Assembly: GCA_905147135.1 (NCBI GenBank)
Contig: LR990044.1
Location: 5,460,122-5,524,121, forward strand
DNA from: Blastobasis lacticolella
Taxonomy: Eukaryota > Arthropoda > Insecta > Lepidoptera > Blastobasidae
DNA: 64,000 nucleotides
Direction of reading: 5' to 3'
In this document: positions 44,094 to 55,660 of the stretch, piece by piece
Layout of the letters: every line of letters begins with the position of its first letter
Position numbering within the stretch: position 1 is the first letter of the stretch
Program-made: the position numbers and the translations under genes
The notes under the pieces: generated by a model
What the model saw: only the letters and a program-made list of their open reading frames with translations
Databases searched by the model: none
Told to the model about the DNA's origin: nothing

Positions 44094-44991
44094 TAAGGCT
44101 TGCAAATATTCAAAAATTTAAGTATTCGAATATTTTTGCTGGTGATATTCGAATATTCAAATATTATTCGAAATATTGTGAAATCTAGAATCAGGCTAAC
44201 TACGTTTTTAATGTAAATTTGAGCAATTGGCCGTTAGTAATTGTATCCAAATGATCGTAAAATGGATTTCTACATGTTAATAATATAAAACAAAGCAATG
44301 AAATATAAAAATTACAAAACAACGCGAATATGGTTTTTTCTATTTAACTGCATTATTTTATATCATTAAGCAATAGAAAGTGCCGCACCTTTAAATACAT
44401 TTACTAATAGTATAAACCATAATTCAATTACTAAACATTAACAAACATTGTACATAGTACGGAAATCGAATCCTCTTAACTCTCGCGAGGCGAGAGTGTA
44501 TTCTGTCTCCTTGCCTCGCGATTCCCTCCCGTGTAGTCCCGATCACAGCAAAATAAAAAGTACCAGCCTCGCGAGAGTGAACAGGGCCCGCCTCACCTCG
44601 TGTCACCTCACGCGAGGTCGCCTCACGAGGCCCTCGTGAGAGTGAGGAGTTAGCATTAGATCAGTGAGATCCTAAGGTCAGGTATTTTACGAGATTAGTA
44701 TGTTAAACGATTTTTGACTTAACAAAAAAAAGAAAAGAACTTTATATCATGAGATATACAAATTAAAATCAAACTCAGGTATACAACATCTGTACTCAGG
44801 CACGAGTCCCCGAGCATTCGATGGGTGCCTTTACACGATCCGTATGATTAAATACCACAAAATTAAGACACGAGTACGTAAATTCTGATTATTTAAAAAT
44901 ATTCGAAAATTCGAATTTTACCTAAATTACTATTCGAATATTGAAATGAGGCGAATATTCGACTATCTCGAATATTCGATTGCAAGTCCTA
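44094..44991. mobile_element. hAT-type MITE, 8-bp target duplication
   Basis: GTCATAAC at 44086-44093 and 44992-44999 flank ends TAAGGCTTGCAA and TTGCAAGTCCTA. An 8-bp duplication is the hAT hallmark. Sub-terminal regions are full of GAATATTC motifs. The centre (44455-44645) is a GC-rich set of CTCGCGAG palindromes. No transposase. The same insertion is at 53452-54344, so it predates the unit duplication. Confidence 0.82.
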
Positions 44992-45679
44992 GTCATAACA
45001 TTTGGTTAGAATTTTGCATAAATGTGATTTACCTAAACTTACGTTTACTTTGTTTGTTTTATAAAATCTCATTTATGGATTGAATGGATTACATTGCTTA
45101 TTACAATATACCTAATATCTTTAAAACATGCATTTTTTTGATTAAATAATGTCCACTAGAATCATACGTTATCCTAGATAATATATGCTCTAATTAACTC
45201 CTACACAAATATCAGCCTTGGATACTTCATCATCATCTGAACGACCAGTCCCGGCTTCTGCCAGGGTCTGGTTACCAAGTATTATTCCTCCACTTCGCCC
45301 AGTCCCTCTTAAATACTTCATAACCTATGTACCTACTAACAAATAGCACTACCTCCAAGAACTATATTTTACATGACATTGATATATATTTATTATAATA
45401 TGCTCTTGTTTACTTAATTTAGCGTTTACCATATGTTTCACTGGAGTTTTGGTTACATACTCACACTCTGTTATTTATCTGCAGCTAATGACTAAAATAA
45501 AGGTTTGTACTAATAAAAGTCACTGTAGTTATAAGTAGGACATATAGTAAATCTGACACGTGTCTGTGCTTTGTATTACAATAGAACCGTCAGCGGTTCG
45601 GAGCAAAAAGAATTGTTTGAGCATATCGCTTCATCATCATCATTGTATCGTATAGGTATGAGAATAATAATTACATTGT
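44992..45679. repeat. bZIP-unit spacer 3' of B1
   Basis: Near copy of 54345-55040. Includes a 'catcatcatctgaacgacc...ctccacttcgccc' segment (45229-45300) common in lepidopteran repeats, and TAGAACCGTCAGCGGTTCGG (45582). No gene. Confidence 0.6.
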
Positions 45680-45772
45680 CTGCGACGGGCTTTTCCATTT
45701 TTAAGCTGTTTAGAGCAAGCACGAACTCTTCGTGACTGATGTCCGGCAGTTCGTCAGTGAAGTGACGCGTCA
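45680..45772 (-). pseudogene. Short reverse-transcriptase-like fragment 3' of B1
   Basis: Minus strand reads RHFTDELPDISHEEFVLALN followed by SLKMEKP, reminiscent of the segment just before the RT core of LINEs, where a 'LKxxKAPG' motif is usual; the GKAPG part is not conserved. The copy at 55042-55122 reads almost the same. It could also be unrelated; the evidence is one short frame. Confidence 0.3.
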
Positions 45773-45900
45773 GGCTCTAGGATCGAGGTTGTCTCGCCGG
45801 AGATAAGGAGCATTATTATTACTGCATGTGCAGCGTACAGCCGGTCGTAAAAATGCTCAATTTCGGACATCTAACATCTTTACATTACGGTTCTGCCTTG

Positions 45901-45966
45901 CATGGAGTCTTCCTCGCGCGGGACAATGGGGAACGGCGCAGGTGCATGGAGCCGCGAGGCCCTCAA
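45901..45966 (+). promoter_or_regulatory. Inverted copy of the bZIP 5' block at the 3' side of B1
   Basis: Plus strand reads CGCGCGGGACAATGGGGAAC and then GAGCCGCGAGGCC, in the same order as the B 5' block reads on the minus strand (46395-46486). It faces into the gene from the opposite side. Confidence 0.55.
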
Positions 45967-45980
45967 TCTCATAGTAATCA

Positions 45981-46278
45981 CTATCGATGTCCGTTGTTGC
46001 ACGTTTCGCATTTGCGCTTTTTCGCCACCTCCGCTCTCAACCGGGCATATTCCCGCTCCAGGATAAGCACGTCGAGCGCCATAGCTTTGTAACGTTTATT
46101 TCTTATGGCACGACTCCACCGCGCAGCTATAGTTATTCCTTTTCCGCAGTGCGGCGTGAGCGGCGTCGTGGTCATCGTCAGCGGAGTTGGGCGCCCGTTG
46201 GCGCTGCGCTGGCGGCGGCAGCGACAATATGTCTTCAGAATCGTTGTTTACTTCAAACGGTCTCCATAATAGAGTCGT
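45981..46278 (-). pseudogene. bZIP copy B1, start lost and frameshifted
   Basis: Aligns over its whole length with B2. The start codon position at 46278 reads ACG where B2 has ATG. A single-base insertion in the basic region right after the N-N pair throws the frame, giving a stop soon after. Downstream the original frame is intact: SRAIRNKRYKAMALDVLILE and REYARLRAEVAKKRK, then CETCNNGHR and a stop. This tail matches the C-x-x-C tail of the A proteins and is likely the ancestral B end. Without upstream ATG use it cannot make a bZIP protein. Confidence 0.8.
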
Positions 46279-46334
46279 AATTTATGAATACATATAAATT
46301 ATTCGCAGGGATAACTACTAAGGGTACAAATTAC

Positions 46335-46486
46335 CGCCGGGAAGTCTGAGAAGTGAATGCTGCCATTCGGTGGCTCGGTCGGCGGTCGCCGCGGCGGGGT
46401 CCGAGGGGCGTGGCTTGTAGGCCTCGCGGCTGCCTGCGCCTGCGCCGCACCCCATTGTCCCGCGCTAAGACGACAACATTTTGTGC
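46335..46486 (-). promoter_or_regulatory. GC-rich 5' block of bZIP B1
   Basis: ACAAAATGTTGTC...GCGCGGGACAATGGGG on the minus strand, then a CpG-rich stretch with GCCGCGAGGCC and CACGCCCCTCGGACC. Homologous in order to the A blocks. Confidence 0.6.
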
Positions 46487-47300
46487 TGATCGGACCTGGT
46501 AACGTATACCTATTCAATGCATAAGGGGTTCTATTTGAATACAGTCTACAGGCACAGATGATAATGTGACACCATAGTGAAATTTATTTTTGTAACGAAT
46601 TAACAAGAAATTTGTTAAAGCAATTTCTTAAGCATATTAAATTCTTGCAGAATTTGCTCATTTTCAGTATTCTTCTTGACATTAGGTAAGCTATCTGCTA
46701 AGACCCCTCAGCCTGAGGGGATCTAAGCACGGTTCTGCTGCTACAGTATGATTGGTTGACGATACAATGTGTACAAACAAAACACCCAGATTTGGGAGGC
46801 TAATTCCTACAGACCCAATTAGCAATTATTAGTGTAGACAGAACTAATAATAACAACGTTGGTTAGAATTCAAACGGAAATATAGCATTAAAAAAAATGA
46901 TTTGCTCGGGACTGTTAAAGGGTTTTCAATGGGAAGGAGTTCCATTGTCACGAACCACAGGCACGTGCTATATTTTGACATAGTGGGAATTTTCTATCAT
47001 TTTTTGCTGATTTTGCACAGTTACAGCCTCTAGAAATTTACGAAGGTATAAGCTATTATCTGAAGAGGTATAATTAAGTATTTAAGGTCCTTGTTGAAAA
47101 ACGAGATTATGATATTTTTTTTCAGTGTCAATATGCAAATTGCTTCATCAACACGCATGAAACATTTACTATAATTATTAGATCTTTTTATAATGTACAT
47201 TACAAATATTTTAATAGAACGGGCACTTTTTAATTTCGAAAACATTTTAAAAAGTATTCACATCCGTCATAATCCTCGGTGTTACTATTTTTTGGTTCAA
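46487..47300. repeat. Unit spacer 5' of B1
   Basis: Matches 56728-57345 (ACGTATACCTATTCAATGCA, the CCTCAGCCTGAGGGGATC hairpin, TTGACATAGTGGGAATTTTC). Parts also resemble 40190-40430. From about 47110 it leaves the unit. No gene. Confidence 0.65.
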
Positions 47301-47725
47301 TGAGGAGTTTTCCAGTAGGTATTGATAGTTTGTTTCAAAAAGCATCAATAGATGGCGCTCCTACAATTTTGGTAATCTTTTTTAAATATGTATGATGGTG
47401 GCTGTGATTTTATGCATCCAACTAATGCTAAACTTAAAAATAAATGTTTAATTTAATGTTTATTAATATAAACATAACTGTTAAAGGTTGAACGAAGTGT
47501 AAAAAGAAATATTTATAGAAGTAGGCACTATGTTCCATTATTATTACAACCTCTAAAATGGTTAAAAACTATTGACAAATACAATATTATCCAATACAAC
47601 GTACCAAGCGTTTATATCCTTTTTGCTAATAACCTATTTCAAGCGATTATCTATTATTAAAATTGTCGGGGCGCCATCTAGTGAGTGGTTAAGAATGCTT
47701 TAGATACCTACTGGAAAACTGCTCA
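47301..47725. mobile_element. MITE with TIR TGAGGAGTTTTCCAGTAGGT
   Basis: Left end TGAGGAGTTTTCCAGTAGGT and right end its near complement (ACCTACTGGAAAACTGCTCA) enclose 425 bp. A second inverted pair, AGATGGCGC and GCGCCATCT, lies inside. Non-coding; target duplication not clear. Confidence 0.65.
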
Positions 47726-47794
47726 TTTGAGGTTTTTAATAGGCAAAGGTATTATAGCTCATACAGCCAAGTCTTTGTAACAGCACTCTTATAC

Positions 47795-48371
47795 CTTGTC
47801 AAATATAGGATGATAATTTTGACAGATTACAGTAGGGATGTGGTTGTATAAAATCGTTAATGAATCTATTCGATTATCGATTATCATTCCCATAGAACTT
47901 AGAATTGATAGTTGCATGGTTATGCTATACGTATTATACAAAATAAACTATTTATTTTCTTCTGGATTAATAATTAATTAATACGACATTAAAAACCCTT
48001 CTACAACAACGATTATGACACGTGCGTATTTCTATCATCCTATTACGTAGAATACGCGCGACTCGAAATCGTTGTTTTGAAAGGTCTCTTAAGGTGAAAT
48101 TCAAACAAGGAATAAGAGTTTAGTTACAAAAATAATAAGGTTACCTAAATGTTAATGTTAAATATTCGATTATATTATATCAATACCGATTTTCGATTGT
48201 CTGTTGTTATTCGTTATTCGTGGCACTTCACTAAAGGGGCGGGGCCGGTCTATGAAGTACGACATTTTCCGTAGTACATTTTACCGAAAAAAAACACAAA
48301 ACTTCATAGGCGTGCGCCAAAGACCAACAACTAGTGTGCTGTCAAAATTATCATCGCTTGTTTGTGTCAAG
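47795..48371. mobile_element. MITE with ~30-bp TIRs, copy 2
   Basis: Same family as 26349-26776 in opposite orientation. Ends CCTTGTCAAATATAGGATGA and GATGATAATTTTGACAGC on the complementary strand. The internal hairpin is half lost (only one ATTATGACACGTGCGTA). Confidence 0.65.
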
Positions 48372-49239
48372 ATTGAAGGTTTTTAGTTACAAACAGTCTG
48401 CTATAATGTCGCGGAACCATAATACGGCTTATCAAAAAACTCGATTGAAAGCGCTGTTTGAAACGATCAATAATATCGACAATGACAGTTGATGAATTGA
48501 CAGATGACAACATTTGACACATGGTACTAGTACAATGCTATACCTACTTTATAATCACACGAAAATGAAGAAGTAAATCCTTAATAAAACCCTTGCATGT
48601 CCATAAGACTCCCGACTCCTAGACTCCTAGAGTTCAATGTCAAGAATCTCGTATCTGTCAAGCCTACTCCTGGAGTTTGGTCCGCTTCAACGACAGATTT
48701 TTTGACCGATAATTCAAAGAAAACTAAGGTAGTTAAGTATCCTATATTGCTCTCACTTGGATAACGAGTAGGGTGGAAAACAAGGATGCAAGCCTTTAAA
48801 ACTCAGCATCAGCGGGATATGACGAGAATTATTTCTGCAGAGCTGTTTTCGAAACAGTAGTTCAGAGTGTTATGACTGACCTAGCAGTCTGACAATAAAA
48901 CGTTTACCTACAATTTATAATCCAATGTAAGTACGTACTTACACTCAGTAATAAATGCTAAGTTATTGCTACATACCGAATGTTTTTATTGACGTAATTA
49001 TAACCTCAAAATCCGAAAGTGTTTTGATTTTTTTCGATTTCTCAAAAGTGTCCGTTGTTTTAATTTAGGTTCAATCGAATATATACATTATCTAAAACCC
49101 AAAAAGTAAATACATCTCCCTGTTGGATCTTAGGCCAACTATGTATGGACGACGAGCAATGTCCTTTGGGTTAATGATAGGCAAGTTCACAGCAGTATGA
49201 ATGTAATATCCCCAAATAATTTAACTAAAATAAAAAGGT
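48372..49239. other. Unassigned DNA
   Basis: No gene or recognised element until about 49150, where a short piece of the ~105-bp repeat flank (GGGTTAATGATAGGCAAGTT) reappears. Confidence 0.4.
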
Positions 49240-49905
49240 TACTATTAATATTTTTAACTCGATATTTAGTTTATACAAAAGTGAAGTGAAATGAAACCGA
49301 ATGAGCCTTTTACCAACGTTTTTTGCCAAGATGTTATTATTTACTACGTAATAATTTGCACAACCGACAACGACTTTGTTTGAAACCCAGCTGTACCTTG
49401 CCATAAAATTTATCAAGATCGGTGTAAGCGTAAACATGTAATACTCAAAACCAATGTCATAACAAACCATTTGATTTCTGTAGGATTGTTTATTTTCGTA
49501 ATTTATGAAAAATCAAATAATGGCCAAAACAATTAAAAAGCAAGTGCGGGAGATAATTTTTAGCGTAATTAATATTTTAAACAGAAGGTCAAGCTAATCG
49601 TAATCAAACAACTGAATGTTTACAAGAAGGACGGACAAGGACTAACAATGACAGATTATATTACTACACTTAATAATTTTTACTATTGTCAATCAATACG
49701 GACTTATCTATTATAACACTCTCAGCATAAGGGTTCTAAGCAGGAGTCTGCTGTGAACAATTTATGATTGACCGACAATAACAATGCTTACGAAAAAAAC
49801 GCTAAGTCCTGGGAGGCTAATAAACGAAACGATTTGCAATGAGTAGGAATGTATGAAGAATATTTAAGTATTTCCCATGTATTTAGGAAGTCCAAGTGTT
49901 GACAG
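49240..49905. repeat. Rearranged unit piece
   Basis: 49245-49440 matches 38790-39000 (CGATATTTAGTTTATA...GTAAGCGTAAACATG). 49450-49713 is a fragment of the TA-flanked TIR element, and 49714-49905 matches 39010-39214. The same sequence occurs inverted at 59560-60500. Confidence 0.65.
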
Positions 49906-51245
49906 AACTAATAATAACGTCGGTTTCAATTCAAACGCAAATATCACACAAACAAGTTTTTGCTCGAAATCGTTAAAGGGCCTTCAATGGGAAGGAGTTC
50001 CATTGTCACGAACCACTGGCACGTGCGATATTTTGACAAAGTGGGACTTTTCTATTATTTTTTGCAGACTTTGCACAGTTATAGCCTTTAGGAATTCACG
50101 AAGGCGTAAGCTACTTTCTAAAGAGGTTAAGTATTCAAAGTCCTTGTTAAACTACAAAATTGTAATTTTTTTCTTTAAATAACTTTTCCAAAAAAAATAT
50201 AATTATCTTGGCGTTAATGTCCCGGGTGTGCTCTCGAGAACGAAGGCCCGGGTTCCGCCTTGACCATGATCCAAGATCTTGCGATCAGGTAATTACAATG
50301 GAGTGACTATTACTTAGTTCCGTAACAATGTCCAAGGGAGGTCCGTGTCTTCGCAGTATGACAGTATTGGTGATGCTGTGATAAATTCACCATACATTGA
50401 GATGTGACGACCCATTACAGATGGGATAAACGTCGCTTCTTTATACATAGTCAATATAAAGGTATGTATAATTGAAATATTAAATATGTGCAAATAGCTA
50501 TAAGAAATCATTCCAATTTGGGTTAATGATAGGCAAGTTGACAGCAGTATGAATGTAATATCCTCAAATAATGTAACTAAAATAAACAGGTAAGAAACCT
50601 ATATGAAAACTAAAATCTGAACCTATCTAAAATAAAATAACACGTGAATGAGTAGATACAAATAAATCTTAACCTTAAATAATTTAACTAAAATAGACAG
50701 GTAACAAACATAAATGAAATCGAAATTCTTTACGTATTCTAATGTATATAACATATGAATGAGACGATACAAACTTAAACTTATCCTCAAATAACTAAGA
50801 TAAACACACGTAAAAATCGGTTTTGGAAATGTCATACGGTAGGTACCTACAGGTAAATAGGCAAACAAACAAGCGGGCCACCTGGAATGTGGCTACCGGT
50901 ACTTATGATATTAGCAACAACAGAGGCGACAACAAATGCGTTGCCCACCTCTATAACAGTAACTGAAATAACTCACGAAAGCAAGTAAACAATCATTTCA
51001 ATTCTTGGTTCTTGACTGGCAAAATCATCACGAATGCCACGTATAGCTACAAAATTAGAAGAAGTAGAAATGGAGAGCGTCAGTTTGTGGCACTTAGAAA
51101 TTTGAAATGCTGTTTGAAATTCCGAACTATTAACGAAAATCTACAGAAAAAACTAAATAACTAAGTACACCTAACCTATTGTAAAATTACTAAAATTACT
51201 GGAGTCCTTTGCGCATTATTTCACCTTCGCCTTCACATGTGGTCT
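49906..51245 (-). repeat. 3' flank of bZIP A4
   Basis: Near copy of 40174-41542: SINE 3' part (50206-50440), ~105-bp repeats (50560-50815), reversed retroposon tail (50840-50965), gene-proximal flank. No gene. Confidence 0.75.
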
Positions 51246-51602
51246 CTAATCCCGCTGACACCTCTCGCAGCAGCGCCTTCTCTTCAAAGCTCTCAACTGG
51301 GCGTACTGCTGCTCCAGGAAAGCCACGTCGATGGCGAGGAGCCTTGCACGCTTCGTTCTCTGGTCGCGGCTCCTCTTCGCGGCCAGGTTGTTATTTGCCC
51401 GGTGTGCGGCGTACGCCTCGCCGCCAGCGGAGCTGGACGCCACTGGGCGCCGCATCTGTAGCTGGTCGGGCGACGGTCCCTCCGCCAGCACTCGCTGCCT
51501 CAACACCTCATGCAGATTTTGTTCTGCTAGCTGGAGTGCAAGGGGTTTCTGCAGCGGCACCTCTTCCGAGACCTCCTCCCACGGTCTCCAAATTCCAGCC
51601 AT
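51246..51602 (-). CDS. Small bZIP protein with N-terminal WRPW, copy A4
   Basis: 118 residues, single exon, ATG at 51602 in context AGTCATGG. MAGIWRPWEE at the N-terminus; LQLAEQNLHEVLRQRVLAEG and PSPDQLQMRRPVASSSAGGE form the linker. The basic region NNNLAAKRSRDQRTKRAR and the zipper LLAIDVAFLEQQYAQLRAL follow PAR/Giant spacing (L at d positions 18, 25 and 32 after the invariant N). The tail is RRRCCERCQRD. This is the cleanest copy and the reference for the family. An ATG 66 bp upstream opens a different frame that runs over the gene, a potential uORF. Function as a DNA-binding regulator is expected; the repressor role is inference. Confidence 0.85.
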   Translation of the reverse strand: MAGIWRPWEEVSEEVPLQKPLALQLAEQNLHEVLRQRVLAEGPSPDQLQMRRPVASSSAGGEAYAAHRANNNLAAKRSRDQRTKRARLLAIDVAFLEQQYAQLRALKRRRCCERCQRD

Positions 51603-51630
51603 GACTTTTCACGCACAAGTTTTCGCCGGG

Positions 51631-51790
51631 AAGTCCGAGACACGAATGGTCGCTCCAACATTCGGTGGCAATGGACGTCGCACGCCGCGGGTCCGAGGGG
51701 TGTGGCTTGCAGCCCTCGCGGCTGTTGGCTACCTGTCCCTTTCCATTGTCCTGCGCACGCAACTGCGACGGAAGGACACCATTTTGTAAC
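51631..51790 (-). promoter_or_regulatory. GC-rich 5' block of bZIP A4
   Basis: Contains ACAAAATGGTGTCC, GTTGCGTGCGCAGGACAATG and GCCACACCCCTCGGACCCGC on the minus strand. All keep their order in every copy. Confidence 0.6.
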
Positions 51791-53451
51791 GGGAATTTTG
51801 AAAGACAAATGATATTTTTGACACATTCCTTGAAAAAGTTAATCTAATCTACTTATCAAAGAAACTGGTCTTTATTTAATAATTAATATAAGGACGATTT
51901 AGCAAATGTTATTCAAGCTAATATATAACGAGCACATAACCCATCTGAAAGTTTTGGTACTAGAACAGTGGACGTCCTGATATGGTAATAATACATACTA
52001 AGGTACGCGAAAAGCTAGCCATCTGTCATACTTATTGTATATTGTACTTACACTGTGGTTTGCTCAACAAATGAATTGAGCGATATGATAATCGAGCCAC
52101 AGCACCGTCATCTAGGTAATAAAAACTAACCTTAAAAAGCATAACTCATGCAACAATTCTCAATATTGGTAACAAAAAACGCTCTTAGTCTGGCTATTCA
52201 ACAATGGACCCTGAGTAGTTAAACCCCTTCAACAGGTAGTAACTTGAAGCCTTTGTAAGATTACAATCAAGGCTGACTGGTGACTGCAACAAAAAAAGTT
52301 AAATCTCAAAGACATCGCATTTTTCCACGCGCCACTGGCGCATGGCTAGTGGCACGTGGCCATTTATTTATTCCTAAGCCCAGTCGATGTGTTAACAATA
52401 TTTTGCAGCGTGACTCAAACTTTAAATGGTTCTGTCGCCATCGTAGGTGTACTCAGGCTATCGTCAATTGTTTTAAATTCAATTCGAGTAATGACTATAA
52501 ATGAATAAATAAATATTCACACAGCGCCATCTAAGCCCCAAAGTAAGCAACGCGTGTGTTATTGGTGCCAGAAAACTGAAAAACCATTACTATATTTTTT
52601 TAAATACCTACGGACTTATTATACTTACAGCACCCAGACCAACACAGAGAGAAATTAAAATAATCGTTTCAATTACTCTGTACTCAGGTCGTCGACGCAC
52701 TTCTTGAAGGAAAGCTTTACAAAAATTGTCATAGGTGCACGAGCATCTATGTTGACTGTCTCGCTATTCAACAATGCATCGTGAATATTTGCACCCTTCT
52801 GTGCCAGCTGAAGAGGCTCAAATATTCACGATCTCACGCTTTGTAGTCTCAAGTAACGGCGTACTCGTGCAAATTTTTCAAAATGCATAAGAAGTGACTT
52901 TTACAAAATTAAAGTGAAACTGTTTTAAAAAAATCATTACCGTTCTTGTCATAGTAATGCGTGTGTTAGATATAAGGTATTTTAGTATGTTTTAATTGGT
53001 ATTAAATATCGTGATTAATAATTATTAATATTTCAAAATACTTTTGTTAACTTTATACCGAAGTGTTGTGATTTCTGAATGATCAGTTAAGTACTGTTTA
53101 TTTTATGAGAAACTTCTTTAATTAATTATGTAATAAATTAACAATAATGTTAAAAGTATTGTAATACATTAAAATTAACATCTAATCAATCTATCAGTAA
53201 ATTTAGGAGTACGGAAATGAGAATAGGAATGACATTTTCGGCTAGAAGGTAGTATAAAGGTCCAAAAGACTGGGAGGGACTTTCGGTCCAGAGCCGGCAC
53301 ATAGTTAAGTACAAACTTGCATTGTATTATTGTTGCTTTATATTTTGTATTGGTTTTATTTAATTATTTAATCTTTTATTTACTGAATCGTACGTAATAC
53401 CACGATTAAAGGATAAATATTTAATTATGTGATTAATAATTGTGTCATAAC
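51791..53451. repeat. bZIP-unit spacer between A4 and B2
   Basis: Near copy of 42098-44093 without the 43541-43801 retroposon. No conserved open frame. Confidence 0.7.
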
Positions 53452-54344
53452 TAAGGCTTGCAAATATTCAAAAATTTAAGTATTCGAATATTTTTGCTGG
53501 TAATATTCGAATATTATTCGAAATATTGTGAAATCTAGAATCAGGGTATTAACTACGTTTTTAATGTAAGTTTGAGCAATTGGCCGTTAGTAAATGTTTC
53601 CAAATAAGCGTGAAATATATTTCTACATGTTAATAATATAAAACAAAGCAATGAAAAATAAAAATTACAAAACAACGAGAGTATGTTTTTTTCGATTTAA
53701 CTGCATTATTTTATTTCATTAAGCTATAGAAAGTGCCGCACCTTTGAATACATTGACTAATAGTATAAACCATAATTAAATTACTAAACATTAACAAAAA
53801 TTGTACATAGCACGGAAATCGAATCCTCTTAACTCTCGCGAGGCGAGAGTGTATTCTGTCTCCTTGCCTCGCGATTCCCTCCCGTGTAGTCCCGAACACA
53901 ACAAAATAAAAAGTACCAGCCTCGCGAGAGTGAACAGGGCCCGCCTCGCCTCGTGTCACCTCACGCGAGGACGCCTCACGAGGCCCTCGTGAGAGTGAGG
54001 AGGTAGCATTAGGTCAGTGAGATCCCAAGATCAGGTATTTTACGAGATTAGTATGTTAAACGATTTTTGACTTAACAAGAAAAAGAAAAGAACTTTATAT
54101 CATGAGATATACAAATTAAAATCAAACTCAGGTATACAACATCTGTACTCAGGCACGAGTCCCCGAGCATTCGATGGGTGCGTTTACACGATCCGTATGA
54201 ATAAATACCACAAAATTAAGATACGAGTACGTAAATTCTGAATATTTAAAAATATTCGAAAATTCGAATTTTACCTAAATTACTATTCGAATATTGAAAT
54301 GAGGCGAATATTCGATTAACTCGAATATTCGATTGCAAGCCCTA
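53452..54344. mobile_element. hAT-type MITE, duplicate of 44094-44991
   Basis: Same ends and internal CTCGCGAG palindromes (53825-54000). The left target copy is GTCATAAC and the right has decayed to GTCATATT. Its presence in both units dates insertion before the unit duplication. Confidence 0.82.
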
Positions 54345-55220
54345 GTCATATTATTTGGTTAGAATTTTGCATAAATGTGGTTTACCTAAACTTACGTTTA
54401 CTTTGTTTGTTTTATAAAATCTCGTTTAGTTCAGCCATGTTGTTTAAATAAATACCTCATTATATAATGGATTACATTGCTTATTACAATATACCTAATA
54501 TCTTTAAAACATGCACTTGTTTGATTAAATAATGTCCACTAGAATCATACGTTATCCTAGATAATATATTTTCTAATTTACTCCTACACAAATATCAGCC
54601 TTGGATACTTCATCATCATCTGAACGACCAGTCGCGACTTCTGCCAGGGTCTGGTTACCAAGTATTATTCCTCCACTTCGCCCAGTCCCTCTTAAATACT
54701 TTATAACCTATGTACCTACTAACAAATAGCACTACCTCCAAGAACTATATTTTACATGACATTGATATATATTTATTATAATATACTCTTGTTTACTTAA
54801 TTTAGCGTTTACCATATTTTTCACTGGGGTTTTGGTTACATACTTACAGTCTGTTATTATTCTGTAGCTTATTGACTAAAATTAAGGTTTGTACTAATAA
54901 AAGTCACTGTAGTTATAAGTAGGACATATAGTAAATCTGACATGTGCCTGTGCTTTGCATAACAATAGAACCGTCAGCGGTTCGGAGCAAAAAAAATTGT
55001 TTGAGCGGATCGTTTCATCATCATCATCATTGTATCGTATAGGGCTTTTCCATTTTTAAGCTGCTCAGAGCAAGCACGAACTCTTCGTGACTGATGTCCG
55101 GCAGTTCGTCCGTGTAGTGACGCGTCAGGCTCTAGGATCGTGGTTGTCTCGCCGGAGATAATGAGCATGTGCAGCGTACAGCCGGTCGTAAAAATTCTCA
55201 ATCTCGGACATCTAACATCT
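54345..55220. repeat. Unit spacer 3' of B2, with RT-like fragment
   Basis: Near copy of 44992-45980. The RT-like minus-strand frame RHYTDELPDISHEEFVLALS lies at 55042-55122. No gene otherwise. Confidence 0.6.
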
Positions 55221-55598
55221 TTACATTACGGTCCTGCCTTTCATGGCGTCTTTCTCGCGCGGGACAATGGGAAACGACGCAGCCGCGAGGCCCTCAATAT
55301 CATAGTAGTCACTATCGATGTACGTTTCGCATTTGCGCTTTTTCGCCACCTCCGCTCTCAACCGGGCATATTCCCGCTCCAGGATAAGCACGTCGAGCGC
55401 CATAGCTTCGTAACGTTTATTTCTTATGGCACGACTCCTCCTCGCAGCTACGTTATTCCTTGTCCGCAGTGCGGCGTGAGCGGCGTCGTGGTCATCGTCA
55501 GCGGAGTTGGGCGCCCGTAGGCGCTGCGCTGGCGGCGGCGGCGACAATACGTCTTCAGAATCGTTGTTTACTTCAAACGGTCTCCATAATAGAGTCAT
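55221..55598 (-). CDS. Small bZIP protein with N-terminal WRPF, copy B2
   Basis: 125 residues from the ATG at 55598. MTLLWRPFEV at the start, a short acidic/proline linker (EDVLSPPPP, ADDDHDAAHA), the basic region RNNVAARRSRAIRNKR, and the zipper MALDVLILEREYARLRAEVA with M, L and L in the d positions. The A-type PSPDQ motif is absent. About 10 bp are deleted after KKRKCET relative to B1, so the C-x-x-C tail is lost. The frame runs on for ~34 residues (YIDSDYYDIEGLAAASFPIV and on) through sequence that is an inverted copy of the gene's own 5' block. This tail is probably new and may be non-functional. It is the only open B copy. Confidence 0.8.
   Translation of the reverse strand: MTLLWRPFEVNNDSEDVLSPPPPAQRLRAPNSADDDHDAAHAALRTRNNVAARRSRAIRNKRYEAMALDVLILEREYARLRAEVAKKRKCETYIDSDYYDIEGLAAASFPIVPREKDAMKGRTVM
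55241..55296 (+). promoter_or_regulatory. Inverted copy of the bZIP 5' block inside the B2 3' coding end
   Basis: Plus strand CTCGCGCGGGACAATGGGAA, then GCAGCCGCGAGGCC, mirrors 55741-55800 on the minus strand. If the block is a promoter it would fire antisense through B2. Confidence 0.5.
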
Positions 55599-55660
55599 AA
55601 TTTATGAACACATATAAATTCAACAGATCGCAGGGATAGCTACTAAGGGTACAAGTTATC

